Of a stretch of 35,257 nt of DNA, positions 7,025 through 15,016 are shown one piece after another. The translations under genes and the position numbers were made by a program. Every line of letters starts with the position of its first letter. Position 1 is the first letter of the stretch. The DNA comes from Deltaproteobacteria bacterium. Lineage in GTDB: Bacteria > Bdellovibrionota_G > JALEGL01 > JAGRMV01. The notes below the pieces were generated by a model. The model saw only the letters and a list, made by a program, of their open reading frames with translations. It had not been told where the DNA came from and made no database searches. The stretch is taken from positions 1-35,257 of the forward strand of contig JAGRMV010000003.1 in the NCBI GenBank assembly GCA_020441045.1, written 5' to 3'.

Positions 7025-8287
7025 ATGAGAAATGCACGTGTTTTTTGGAAATTGTTTTGGGTACAATTTCTTGGGGCTTTTCTTGATAACTTTTATAAAA
7101 GCTTTTTACTGGTTTTCTTCGTATTCGAATCTGTCTCTCTTTGGGCCCTACAACCGCAACAACTCATCGCGCTTGGGAGTTTTTTGTTCATTCTCCCCTT
7201 TTTTTTGATTTCCACTTTTGCCGGCCAGATCGCTACCAAGTATGAACGCGCCTACCTGGTCCGATTTATCAAATTTTGGGAATTGATCCTGGTTTTTCTC
7301 GGTTTGTTTTTTTATTGGAACGTCCAATATGTGGGTATGCTGATGATTTTATTTGGGCTTGGCATCCAATCTACTTTCTTCGGTCCAATCAAGTACAGTA
7401 TTTTACCTGAATATGTGGCACGTGAAGACTTATTACTGGCCAACGGCTGGATTGAACTTGGCACTTTTGCTTCCATTTTATTAGGCTCCCTATTGGGCAC
7501 CCAATCTAATGTCTTTCGGCTGACACACCCCAATTTTTTTTATGGCATGCTGCTATTACCACCTCTTATAGGTATATACTTTAGCTTTCAATTAGAGGCT
7601 GTACGTATTGAGAATTCAAAACAAGATATTGGCTGGCATATTTTTAAAGATATCAAACATGAAATCATACGGTTTTACCAACACCGTCCTATATTTATGA
7701 CCATACAAGGAATATCTATTTTTTGGTTCAATGGCATTTGGGGACTCACTTTGCTACCTGTCCTGACCAAGCAAGTATTTGTAGGTCCTGAAGACATGGT
7801 AACGCTGTTTCTGTGCATTTTCACACTTGGTGTTGGAGCTGGATCCTTGCTTTGCCCAATACTCCAGCGCCACTTTGAACTTCGCAACTGGCTTCTCCTA
7901 CAATTGGTTGGCGTCTGCATCTGTCTTGGACTACTATGGATTCAAACACCATTTCATGTTCCTTACCAAGGCTTACAGAATTGGATTTTGCAACCACTGA
8001 GTTTTGCTTTTGTCAGTACACTATTTGGCCTGTCTTTCACCTTAGGCATGTATGTTGTGCCTTTATATACTGCTTTACAGGTTTTTCCCGAAGATCATGA
8101 AAAATCCAAAGCCATCGCCAACAACAATATTTTCAATTCTCTCTATATGACGCTTGCTATGGTTTTGTTTTTTTTATTTGCCAATCATATTGAAATTCAT
8201 GATCACTTTTTACTCATGCTGTTGATCAATATTGTTTTTTTTGTCTATCTGTGGAAAAAATTTCCTCGCGTACTTCCTCGACTTTAG
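7025..8287 (+). CDS. MFS transporter, LplT-like (lysophospholipid transporter family)
   Basis: A 420-residue polytopic membrane protein with about 10-12 hydrophobic helices. The N-terminal half resembles LplT and the transporter half of Aas-type fusions: an early GAFLDNFYKSF helix, and the segment QSTFFGPIKYSILPEYV followed by LLLANGWIELGTF, which is characteristic of that branch of the major facilitator superfamily. LplT flips lysophospholipids inward for re-acylation. An acyltransferase of the PlsB type is encoded 4.4 kb downstream, but not fused. AGGAA lies about seven bases before the ATG. Substrate is assigned by family resemblance only. Confidence 0.75.
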   Translation: MRNARVFWKLFWVQFLGAFLDNFYKSFLLVFFVFESVSLWALQPQQLIALGSFLFILPFFLISTFAGQIATKYERAYLVRFIKFWELILVFLGLFFYWNVQYVGMLMILFGLGIQSTFFGPIKYSILPEYVAREDLLLANGWIELGTFASILLGSLLGTQSNVFRLTHPNFFYGMLLLPPLIGIYFSFQLEAVRIENSKQDIGWHIFKDIKHEIIRFYQHRPIFMTIQGISIFWFNGIWGLTLLPVLTKQVFVGPEDMVTLFLCIFTLGVGAGSLLCPILQRHFELRNWLLLQLVGVCICLGLLWIQTPFHVPYQGLQNWILQPLSFAFVSTLFGLSFTLGMYVVPLYTALQVFPEDHEKSKAIANNNIFNSLYMTLAMVLFFLFANHIEIHDHFLLMLLINIVFFVYLWKKFPRVLPRL

Positions 8288-8345
8288 TCCTCCATCACAA
8301 ATACCTTATCCTACAAACTTGATAAGCTAAAAGGAGTCTTTCAAT

Positions 8346-8474
8346 ATGGATATCCATAGCTCAAACCTTGATCAACTACTTTGGTTTACTCGGAAAATGC
8401 AAAAAGCACAGCAGATATATCAACTCGTCGATCATTTCATGACTCATTGTTTTTTTTATAGACCGGTAACTTGA
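8346..8474 (+). CDS. Possible small protein, 42 residues
   Basis: ATG at 8346 is preceded by AAAAGGAG with a nine-base spacing, one of the best ribosome sites in the window. The product MDIHSSNLDQLLWFTRKMQK... is 42 residues and ends at TGA 8472-8474, after running 38 bases into the 3' end of the convergent hydroxylase gene. It has no membrane segment and no recognisable domain. The strong ribosome site is the only support; it may be fortuitous. Confidence 0.3.
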   Translation: MDIHSSNLDQLLWFTRKMQKAQQIYQLVDHFMTHCFFYRPVT

Positions 8475-9246
8475 TCAAGTCCAGCCACGTATTGGCCACA
8501 ACCATTTGCCCATTTGGAGACTGCAATCCTACTTTCATTTCTATGTGGCCAAGTTTTGGACTTTGTTGATATGTGGCAAACAACCGATCCCACCACGTCA
8601 ATTGAAAACCATAATTATGTGAATACTCCCGTTGATCAATGGAATGATGAATTCTATGCATATCAGGTGTCACAAGAAATAAGCGCAAACATCGATCCAG
8701 CCAACCAGGAAGGTAAACATTGCTATGATTGAACAATGCGTTGGCATTAAGCAGTATTTCAAAGCCAAGTGTTACCTCTGGAGAAATACCAAATAGACAT
8801 ACGATGATCGCTTTGTACGCCAGCGAAAGGATGGCTTCAATGGGGTGAAAACGTAGTCCCGACGTCACATCCAAATCTTGGTCTGCGTGATGGACTTGAT
8901 GAAGCCGCCATAAAACCGGAATACGATGACTGAGTACATGCTGCATGTACATCGACAAATCTAGTAACAAAATACCAAACCCTATATCAAGACCTTTTGC
9001 AAGATCAACACGGTTGAAAACGCCTATGCCATTTTTCTCTGCCCACATCGCAATACCAACCAACCCTGCTGGCAATAGCAAATACATACACAAGGCATTA
9101 AAAACAGCGAGTCCTATATGATGCGGCCAACGCTGCATTCGCTGCAAAACCCGATTTCTCCTAGGATAAAGATATTCAAAAACCATCACGATCCATAAAA
9201 CCGTTACAAAAATGCCTATCCTTATACTAGATGCATCATCAACCAC
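8437..9246 (-). CDS. Fatty acid hydroxylase / sterol desaturase family membrane di-iron enzyme
   Basis: A 269-residue integral membrane protein with the histidine boxes that ligate the di-iron centre: HVLSH (103-107), HQVHH (116-120), and HRIHH (197-201), plus the intervening LFNHSN (172-176). Hydrophobic segments flank the boxes at about 10-24, 45-68 and 86-102. Such enzymes hydroxylate or desaturate lipids at the inner membrane with O2. The substrate cannot be read from the sequence; sterols, hopanoids, carotenoids or fatty acids are all possible. The squalene genes further along the window make a polycyclic or isoprenoid lipid an attractive guess, but they are 7-10 kb away and not in the same operon. 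A later start (MVFEYLYP, residue 21) would lose the first membrane segment. Confidence 0.85.
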   Translation of the reverse strand: MVDDASSIRIGIFVTVLWIVMVFEYLYPRRNRVLQRMQRWPHHIGLAVFNALCMYLLLPAGLVGIAMWAEKNGIGVFNRVDLAKGLDIGFGILLLDLSMYMQHVLSHRIPVLWRLHQVHHADQDLDVTSGLRFHPIEAILSLAYKAIIVCLFGISPEVTLGFEILLNANALFNHSNVYLPGWLDRCLRLFLVTPDMHRIHHSIDQREYSHNYGFQLTWWDRLFATYQQSPKLGHIEMKVGLQSPNGQMVVANTWLDLIKLPVYKKNNES

Positions 9247-9445
9247 TCCATCTGCTTATCAACTTATGCAAAGAGGTAAAGCACAAAGCAAGCTGACGTT
9301 GCATGTATATATAGATCAATGCACCAAACATGTATTCATTGGACTTTACGTACAAGTTCATCAAATTTCAGGAATTTTAGCAACGATCACACACACCAAT
9401 AGAGATAACTTATTGATATTATTTGTTTTTTAAAAATATATGGGG

Positions 9446-9475
9446 TTGATTTATCCAAGCATTATGGTGTATATA
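9446..9475 (+). promoter_or_regulatory. Candidate promoter of the lipoprotein gene at 9531
   Basis: TTGATT (9446-9451) and TATATA (9470-9475) are 18 bases apart, in the 284-base spacer between the divergent hydroxylase and lipoprotein genes. Rest of that spacer: no gene recognised. Confidence 0.35.
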
Positions 9476-9482
9476 GTCTACG

Positions 9483-9500
9483 TAAACTGTCTACAGTTTA
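9483..9500. repeat. Small perfect inverted repeat, possible operator
   Basis: TAAACTG-TCTA-CAGTTTA forms a 7-bp stem with a four-base loop. It begins seven bases after the candidate -10 box and ends 30 bases before the start codon at 9531, a position suited to an operator or a leader hairpin. Confidence 0.4.
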
Positions 9501-9530
9501 TATGGGATGGGGATCAGGAAGGTGATACCA

Positions 9531-10241
9531 ATGAAAAAACTACTTACGCTTATACTGATTCTGGCGTTACAAGCCTGTGGCGGCCTGTCTTTGCTCGATC
9601 CTGCCACCCGCAGTGATAGCTCATCACAAGTCCCACAAAATGACACCCCAGATCCAGACAACATTCCTGAAAGCCCCATATACCAAGACCCCACACCACT
9701 GTCACCTCCAGATCTATGTGATGGCGGTGTCGATTACAAAAATGCACCGAAAGACATTTTTATTGTTATGCCTGAAACTGTTCGAGTAAAAGGAGCACCT
9801 TACGTTTCATCACGTATGTTTACAGTCCATGCTCCAACCCCAGGATATCGTGATTTATGGTTTCAAAAAGCATCAGAAAGTGGTCCTTCACAACCAGATG
9901 AGCATACAATCCTATTGATCAAAAACACGACCAATCCGGATGGCTACCCCGTCAACCCTAACGCTGCCCCTTATTTCGTTATGATTGATAATGATAATGC
10001 ACTAACAAGTCCTATCCCTCAAGAACCTCAATATGCTGGAAGATTTTGGTTCGATGCGGGTGATCAAGACATTATTGCAATCCACTACTGTCAGATTTAC
10101 GAAGAACTTGTTAACGCCAATAATGGCAGTGAAGACCCGAACAATATCTTCTTTAGCTTTCATAACGGAACCTGTACCGATGTCTGGAGCCGCTTTAACT
10201 CGATTCACTTTGGTACGGATCATAGCGTTTGTTCACAATAA
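9531..10241 (+). CDS. Lipoprotein of unknown function
   Basis: A 236-residue protein with a lipoprotein signal peptide: MKKLLTLILILALQAC, with Cys16 in the lipobox LQAC. An in-frame ATG at 9507 exists, but AGGAAGG lies just before 9531 and only that start gives a proper signal peptide. The first 50 residues of the mature part are a Ser/Pro/Asp-rich tether (SSQVPQNDTPDPDNIPESP), typical of surface or outer-membrane lipoproteins. The folded part has four cysteines that could form disulphides in the periplasm (in PPDLCDGG, IHYCQIY, NGTCTDV and HSVCSQ). I do not recognise a domain. The gene ends four bases from the convergent mpl stop. Confidence 0.75.
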   Translation: MKKLLTLILILALQACGGLSLLDPATRSDSSSQVPQNDTPDPDNIPESPIYQDPTPLSPPDLCDGGVDYKNAPKDIFIVMPETVRVKGAPYVSSRMFTVHAPTPGYRDLWFQKASESGPSQPDEHTILLIKNTTNPDGYPVNPNAAPYFVMIDNDNALTSPIPQEPQYAGRFWFDAGDQDIIAIHYCQIYEELVNANNGSEDPNNIFFSFHNGTCTDVWSRFNSIHFGTDHSVCSQ

Positions 10242-10245
10242 ACGC

Positions 10246-11652
10246 TTAAGCTGATAATCGTTGCAATAGCTTGCTTGGAGCTTGCTCAAAGCTGCCATTG
10301 GACATGAATAAAACAATGTCATGTGGCTTTGCTTTGCTGGCAATCAAGTCGATCAGTGCTTCTGTACTTTCTGGCGCAAATGCTTCGATATTGTCGCTTC
10401 TCAAACCTTCAACCACTTGCAAAGGGCTTAGCATATCTGCCTGTCCTAGCTGATCTTTCTTTTGAAAAACTTGACTGATACACACCATATCAGCTCCGGC
10501 AAAGCTTTTGACCAAACGCTTTTCAAAGACCTTTCGTCGCATCGTATTGGACCGAGGTTCTAGTGCAACAATCAGGCGTCCTCTTCGAGCTTTACACATT
10601 GGTAAAAAGCCTTCAATTGTTGTTGCTATCGCAGAAGGGTGATGCGCAAAATCTACATAAATAGCCACCTCGTTGTGCTCTCCAATCCGTTCTTGTCTTT
10701 TTTTGACGCCTTTAAAACTTGAAATTGCCTTGCCTACCAATTGCATATCTAGCCCATGCAGATGAGCTTGAGCGACGACACTGAGAATATTGAGTCGATT
10801 GTGTTGTCCTAAAAGGTATGTGTCTACACGCATGATTTTTTCCTGTTTGCGCAGTATATCAAACGATTGACCATGCCCCTCATCAGTCTGGTTTGCAAAC
10901 GTCCATTGAGCATTTTTTTCTGCATATGTCACTACACGATCAAATCCTTGTGCAACTTTTTTCACAGCCTCATGTTCAACACATGCGAGCAAAGATCCAT
11001 CTGTAGGGATCTGTGCAACCAGTTTTTCAAACTGCGTATAAACATGCTCGAAGTCTCGGTAAATATCTGCATGATCAAACTCAATACTCGTCACAACAAC
11101 ATGCTGCGGGTGGTAATGCAAAAACTTAGGTGTCTTTTCAAAATAGGCTGTATCGTATTCATCACCCTCAATAATAAAATGATCACCACGGCCTAAACCG
11201 TATCCTTGCTTAAAGTTATTGGGCACTCCCCCTACAAAATAAGAAGGATCCATTTTGGCTTGCTGATAGACCCAAGCCATTAAACTTGTTGTCGTGGTTT
11301 TTCCATGGGTACCGCAAATCGCAATACGTTTTTTATCAAACATAAAATAATCAAAAAGTGCACCTGCCATCGAAGTATATGAAATATTTTGACGAACGGT
11401 CGCCAGCGCTTCAACATTATCACGCGAAGCAACATTGCCAATGATCACCAAATCCAAATCAGAATGGATATTGCTCGCATCATAGCCTTCGGAAAAAATG
11501 ATTCCACTCGCGGCTAAAGATGTCGATGCTGGAGGGTAGACGTTTTGATCACTCCCAGTTACTTGCCAACCCAATTCAGAGAACATCAAAGCCAAATTCG
11601 ACATTGCTGATCCACCTATGCCAATAAGATGTACTTTTTTACCGCTCATCAT
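10246..11652 (-). CDS. mpl: UDP-N-acetylmuramate:L-alanyl-gamma-D-glutamyl-meso-diaminopimelate ligase
   Basis: A Mur-ligase family enzyme that attaches recovered murein tripeptide to UDP-MurNAc with ATP, the key step of peptidoglycan recycling in the cytoplasm. Visible features are the N-terminal UDP-binding motif VHLIGIGGSAMSNLA, the ATP P-loop GTHGKTTTTSLM, the Mpl-like segment YFVGGVPNNF, the metal-binding EGDEYDTAYFEK, and the central FAHHPSAI motif. Length is about that of E. coli Mpl. Upstream ATGs at 11664 and 11652 are both in frame; 11652 overlaps the TGA of the preceding gene as ATGA and is preferred. Coupling to a beta-lactamase-fold hydrolase suggests a joint recycling unit. It implies a meso-DAP-type cell wall. 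Confidence 0.93.
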   Translation of the reverse strand: MMSGKKVHLIGIGGSAMSNLALMFSELGWQVTGSDQNVYPPASTSLAASGIIFSEGYDASNIHSDLDLVIIGNVASRDNVEALATVRQNISYTSMAGALFDYFMFDKKRIAICGTHGKTTTTSLMAWVYQQAKMDPSYFVGGVPNNFKQGYGLGRGDHFIIEGDEYDTAYFEKTPKFLHYHPQHVVVTSIEFDHADIYRDFEHVYTQFEKLVAQIPTDGSLLACVEHEAVKKVAQGFDRVVTYAEKNAQWTFANQTDEGHGQSFDILRKQEKIMRVDTYLLGQHNRLNILSVVAQAHLHGLDMQLVGKAISSFKGVKKRQERIGEHNEVAIYVDFAHHPSAIATTIEGFLPMCKARRGRLIVALEPRSNTMRRKVFEKRLVKSFAGADMVCISQVFQKKDQLGQADMLSPLQVVEGLRSDNIEAFAPESTEALIDLIASKAKPHDIVLFMSNGSFEQAPSKLLQRLSA

Positions 11653-12632
11653 AGCGCGTTCCATACAATATCATGCACGTCTTGGCGAAATGTTTTTATA
11701 TCTTTCGGAGAAGTTTGATTTTTAGTCCGATTGGTCAACAAAATTACTGCTATCTGGCGCTTCCGATCGATCCATATTGAGGTACCGGTATATCCGAGGT
11801 GGCCAATCAGATGTTTTGGCGCATCAAGTCCTGCTGCAGAGTCTTCCGAAGGAACATCCCACCCAAGGGCATGGGCAGAGCCATCATTGGCGTAGAAACA
11901 CTGTGAAAAAAGGTCTTGTGTTTTTCTTGTCAAAATACCGTTATCTGTCATCCACAGTTTCGTAAATTCAGTCAAGCTTGATAGGGAGCCAAATAGGCCC
12001 GCATGTGGCTGCATTCCCCCCAAAAAAAAGGCATTATCATCATGGACATCACCACATATATTCTTTCGGTATCCTGAGTCTCCTGTACCCATGACATTTT
12101 CTTCTTTCTGAGATAAATCTACCCACGGATAAATATGCTCCGTAATGAGTTCTGGTAAGCAGCGGTACAATGTCATGAGATTTGTCTCTAGCTCTTTTTC
12201 CAATACTTTCCCTAATAGTAAAAATCCAACATCACTATATCGTGTTGTGGCTTTGTATTCTTTTGACGAAAAAGCTCCCAGCAGACAATTCAAGAGTTCA
12301 TGCTCCGGTACATCTTTAAAATCTATCCAAGCAGGTAGTCCTGATTGGTGTGTGAGCAGATCTCTTATCGTACAAGACCCCCATGCTGCCATACTAAAAA
12401 CATCGGCAATCGGCTTTGCAATATCAATTTTACCCTTCTGAACTTGCAGAGCACATAAGGTGGTCGTAAAAATGACTTTGGTTAATGATGCCAAGTCAAA
12501 TAAGTCGTTTTTTGTAGTATTGCTGTAATGTTCAAAAACAAGACCTTTACGGTCTATAACACTACAGGCGATATTAGGCGCAATGCCTTTTTCTATCCCT
12601 AATTCAAGGCGCTTTATGAGATTCTCTTTCAT
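11649..12632 (-). CDS. Serine hydrolase of the beta-lactamase / penicillin-binding fold (class C type)
   Basis: A 327-residue protein with the active-site motifs of the family: Ser49-L-T-Lys52 (SxxK), a RYSDVGF motif in the YxN position (Asp replaces Asn), and HLGYTG as the KTG equivalent. Related proteins act as D,D-peptidases, esterases or AmpC-like beta-lactamases. No signal peptide is visible, so the enzyme seems cytoplasmic, unlike true beta-lactamases. The frame remains open upstream to 12803, but that would run across the divergent plsB-like start; the ATG at 12632 has AGGG nine bases upstream and begins a sensible protein, MKENLIKRLELG. It is coupled to mpl by ATGA, so a role in murein peptide processing is inferred. 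Confidence 0.8.
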   Translation of the reverse strand: MKENLIKRLELGIEKGIAPNIACSVIDRKGLVFEHYSNTTKNDLFDLASLTKVIFTTTLCALQVQKGKIDIAKPIADVFSMAAWGSCTIRDLLTHQSGLPAWIDFKDVPEHELLNCLLGAFSSKEYKATTRYSDVGFLLLGKVLEKELETNLMTLYRCLPELITEHIYPWVDLSQKEENVMGTGDSGYRKNICGDVHDDNAFFLGGMQPHAGLFGSLSSLTEFTKLWMTDNGILTRKTQDLFSQCFYANDGSAHALGWDVPSEDSAAGLDAPKHLIGHLGYTGTSIWIDRKRQIAVILLTNRTKNQTSPKDIKTFRQDVHDIVWNAL

Positions 12633-12666
12633 TATTTTTTCCCTATGATAGAAAACATCACTGATA

Positions 12667-14247
12667 ATGTCGAAAAAAAAAATGTTCCCACAATATAAAC
12701 ACAACCAGGTCCTACAAGAATTATTGGGCGATCCCCTGTTTATCTCAGAGATTAAGGAATACGCAGATTCTATCAATGCTTCTGAAAAAGAACTCCTTCG
12801 CAAATCGCGAAAAATCTTTCGCCAAATCGCCTCTCGATATCAGGGAATGGGTATTCATATAGCAGCATTTTGCATCAAACTCATTGCAACGACTTTTTTT
12901 TCGGGTATTAAAACATATGGCAATACAAATGCATTTGAAGACGATCAGTACCAATACCTCTATCTACCATCGCACCGAAGCCATATGGATTACCTGTTTG
13001 TATCCTATGTTCTTTTTTTAAAGAACATCGCCCCACCCCATATCGCTGCAGGCATCAACTTATCATTCTTCCCTATGGGTATGATTTTTAGGCGACTCGG
13101 GGCTTTTTTTATCAGAAGACGCATCTCAGGAAACTTTCTATACCTACAGTGCCTAAAAACATATCTACGCTGGCTTATTGCATTTCCTCTAAGCATAGAA
13201 CTTTTTATCGAAGGGGGAAGAAGCCGAGATGGGAAAATACGTAAACCTCAAACCGGTATTTTACAGCTTATTTTTGAAAGTTTTGGATCAAGAGCAAGCA
13301 AACCGTACAAGATTGTCCCTATTAGCATTAACTATGACTTCACTCCAGAAGTGTCCTCGTATACACAAGAACAACATGGTAAAGAAAAGAAAAAAGAGTC
13401 ACTTTTCTCTCTTTTACAGTCCTCCACACGTTTAGAGAAGTATCACGAATGCCATATTCGTTTTTTAGACCCGATTGATACGCATGATTGGATCCAGACC
13501 CATGGTAATAACAAAGCTAGTATCCAAAATTTGGCTACACAAGTTATGCAATCGGTGCAACAAGCTACGGTTGTCACACCTTTTCAGATCATAGCATGTG
13601 CCATTTTAACATTGAGTACACCCTTGTTTGAAGATGATCTTTATCAGGCTTGTTTACAGATCAAGCAATATCTAGAAAGTGCAGGTGTGATGCTCACTGA
13701 TGAAGCCAAAAATTTTGAGCAAAACTTTCCAAATATTGTCGATAAAATACTCAAAAAAGGATGGGTCAGCAGACAACCGGGATTTTCCTATCAAGTTGTC
13801 GATGCCAACCGAACAACGATTCATTATTACTTGCACTCTATTCTACATTTTTTTGCTCCTGCGCTGCTAAGTATAACCAGCACTGAATACTTAGCACTGG
13901 CCAATGATATCATCACGCGAGAATTCCCTGTTCTTGCACCTAACTTTGCATCCACTTTGGAACAGCCTGAAACTAAAACAATTATTAAAGAAATTGGCAG
14001 GTGCATTGTGTTGCCATATGCAGAAATTCTAAAAGCACTCCACAAAGAGTCATTAGATAAAATTGTCCACCACCTGGCATTTAACCCAGAACAAAAAGGA
14101 TCGCATAAACACACAAATAACTCTGGACTAACGTATCAAAAAATCAAACATGCCCATGATTTTTTTTCGACAAAGAGCGATGAGGAAATCCGTCAGATTG
14201 ATCGTTATCTACAGACGCTATTTCCTGCAGCAGAAAATTTATTGTAG
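12667..14247 (+). CDS. PlsB-like glycerol-3-phosphate acyltransferase (short form)
   Basis: A 526-residue acyltransferase. The catalytic HxxxxD motif is His103-RSHM-Asp108; GAFFIRR (145-151) and FIEGGRSRDGK (180-190) are the substrate-binding motifs of the PlsB/GPAT family, and a Pro-containing strand (VPISINYDFTPE) follows. It transfers a fatty acyl group to position 1 of glycerol 3-phosphate, the first step of phospholipid synthesis, at the inner membrane. E. coli PlsB has about 800 residues; here the N-terminal region is short, with a C-terminal helical region of some 250 residues kept. Only 34 bases separate the start from the divergent hydrolase gene and no Shine-Dalgarno is evident; an alternative ATG at 12682 is possible. 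Acyl acceptor specificity is not certain. Confidence 0.85.
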   Translation: MSKKKMFPQYKHNQVLQELLGDPLFISEIKEYADSINASEKELLRKSRKIFRQIASRYQGMGIHIAAFCIKLIATTFFSGIKTYGNTNAFEDDQYQYLYLPSHRSHMDYLFVSYVLFLKNIAPPHIAAGINLSFFPMGMIFRRLGAFFIRRRISGNFLYLQCLKTYLRWLIAFPLSIELFIEGGRSRDGKIRKPQTGILQLIFESFGSRASKPYKIVPISINYDFTPEVSSYTQEQHGKEKKKESLFSLLQSSTRLEKYHECHIRFLDPIDTHDWIQTHGNNKASIQNLATQVMQSVQQATVVTPFQIIACAILTLSTPLFEDDLYQACLQIKQYLESAGVMLTDEAKNFEQNFPNIVDKILKKGWVSRQPGFSYQVVDANRTTIHYYLHSILHFFAPALLSITSTEYLALANDIITREFPVLAPNFASTLEQPETKTIIKEIGRCIVLPYAEILKALHKESLDKIVHHLAFNPEQKGSHKHTNNSGLTYQKIKHAHDFFSTKSDEEIRQIDRYLQTLFPAAENLL

Positions 14248-14312
14248 TCATGCTTGTACTGTCGGCTCCCTCATTGGTAAGCAAAAGAAATCATATAAAA
14301 ATGCTATTGTTT

Positions 14313-14321
14313 TGATATAAT
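14313..14321 (+). promoter_or_regulatory. Candidate extended -10 promoter of the PilZ gene
   Basis: TGATATAAT, a perfect TATAAT (14316-14321) with the TGn extension at 14313-14315. No good -35 box is seen, as is common for extended -10 promoters. Transcription would begin about eight bases before the ATG at 14336, giving an almost leaderless mRNA. Confidence 0.45.
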
Positions 14322-14335
14322 GGTGAGCGTATACC

Positions 14336-14986
14336 ATGAAAGAATTACGCAAATTCCCTCGCTATAAAGCCAGCGTACCTGTTGAATTTTCTGACCGCAA
14401 AGAGTCTAAAGGCATGTTAATCAATGCGTCACGTGAAGGTGCACTGGTCTCGATTGAAAGCAAAATCAAACCCGTCAATGCATATGTTTCATTTCATGTC
14501 CTTTTATCGGAAATCGATTCGATCAAAATTGTTGGCAAAGTGGTTCGACATACCCAACACCAAGGTAAAGATGCAATGGGCATTGCAATTCTTGAGCTTA
14601 GCAGTAAAGACCTGTCGAATTGGCTCAATTTTTTAGGCGGAATTCGTGAAGACGGTGAAGCAATTCCCATTCGAACCACTGACCAAAACACACTCAAAAA
14701 CAAAAACCCAAACTTTACAATCAAGTTTTTAACTCGAGCGAAACTTAAACAATTTTTTCCTTCGTCATTACGCGACGAATTTTACTTCACAACAACACGT
14801 GCGATGAACCCAGGACAAGAGATCAACCTTACCTTGCTTCATCCTGATAATGACAATTTGCTTCATCTTTTGATTGTCGTACAAAGATATGGAGATCATC
14901 CAACCAAAAAAGGCAAACAAGGACTATATTGTAAATTTGTAGAACCAAACCTAGAATTAAAACAAAATATTCAAAATTTTGTATAA
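14336..14986 (+). CDS. PilZ-domain protein with a second PilZ-like C-terminal domain
   Basis: A soluble 216-residue protein. Residues 1-95 are a PilZ domain with the c-di-GMP-binding motifs RKFPRYKA (arginine motif, 5-12) and NASREGALV ((D/N)xSxxG motif). Residues 120-216 have similar strand order (a MNPGQEINLTLLHP strand, then LLHLLIVVQRYGDH and GLYCKF) but lack the arginine motif, as in a degenerate second PilZ domain. No membrane segment or output enzyme is attached, so it likely works as a c-di-GMP-dependent adaptor. GGTGAG lies eight bases before the ATG. It stands between plsB-like and arginase genes with its own likely promoter, so its partner is not evident. Confidence 0.8.
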   Translation: MKELRKFPRYKASVPVEFSDRKESKGMLINASREGALVSIESKIKPVNAYVSFHVLLSEIDSIKIVGKVVRHTQHQGKDAMGIAILELSSKDLSNWLNFLGGIREDGEAIPIRTTDQNTLKNKNPNFTIKFLTRAKLKQFFPSSLRDEFYFTTTRAMNPGQEINLTLLHPDNDNLLHLLIVVQRYGDHPTKKGKQGLYCKFVEPNLELKQNIQNFV

Positions 14987-15016
14987 CCGTTTGTTTACGA
15001 TATACAGCAAATACCC

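Noticed and set aside
7448-7470. Second sigma-54-like motif TTGGCACTTTTGCTTC
   Set aside because: Spacing between the TGGCAC and TTGC elements is two bases, not five, and it lies inside the MFS coding region.
9212-9433. 73-codon open frame on the plus strand between hydroxylase and lipoprotein genes
   Set aside because: No ribosome site, overlaps the 5' end of the hydroxylase on the other strand, and the product has no recognisable pattern.
12633-12803. Serine hydrolase start at 12803
   Set aside because: It would overlap the first 137 bases of the plsB-like gene on the other strand; ATG 12632 has a ribosome site and normal N-terminus.
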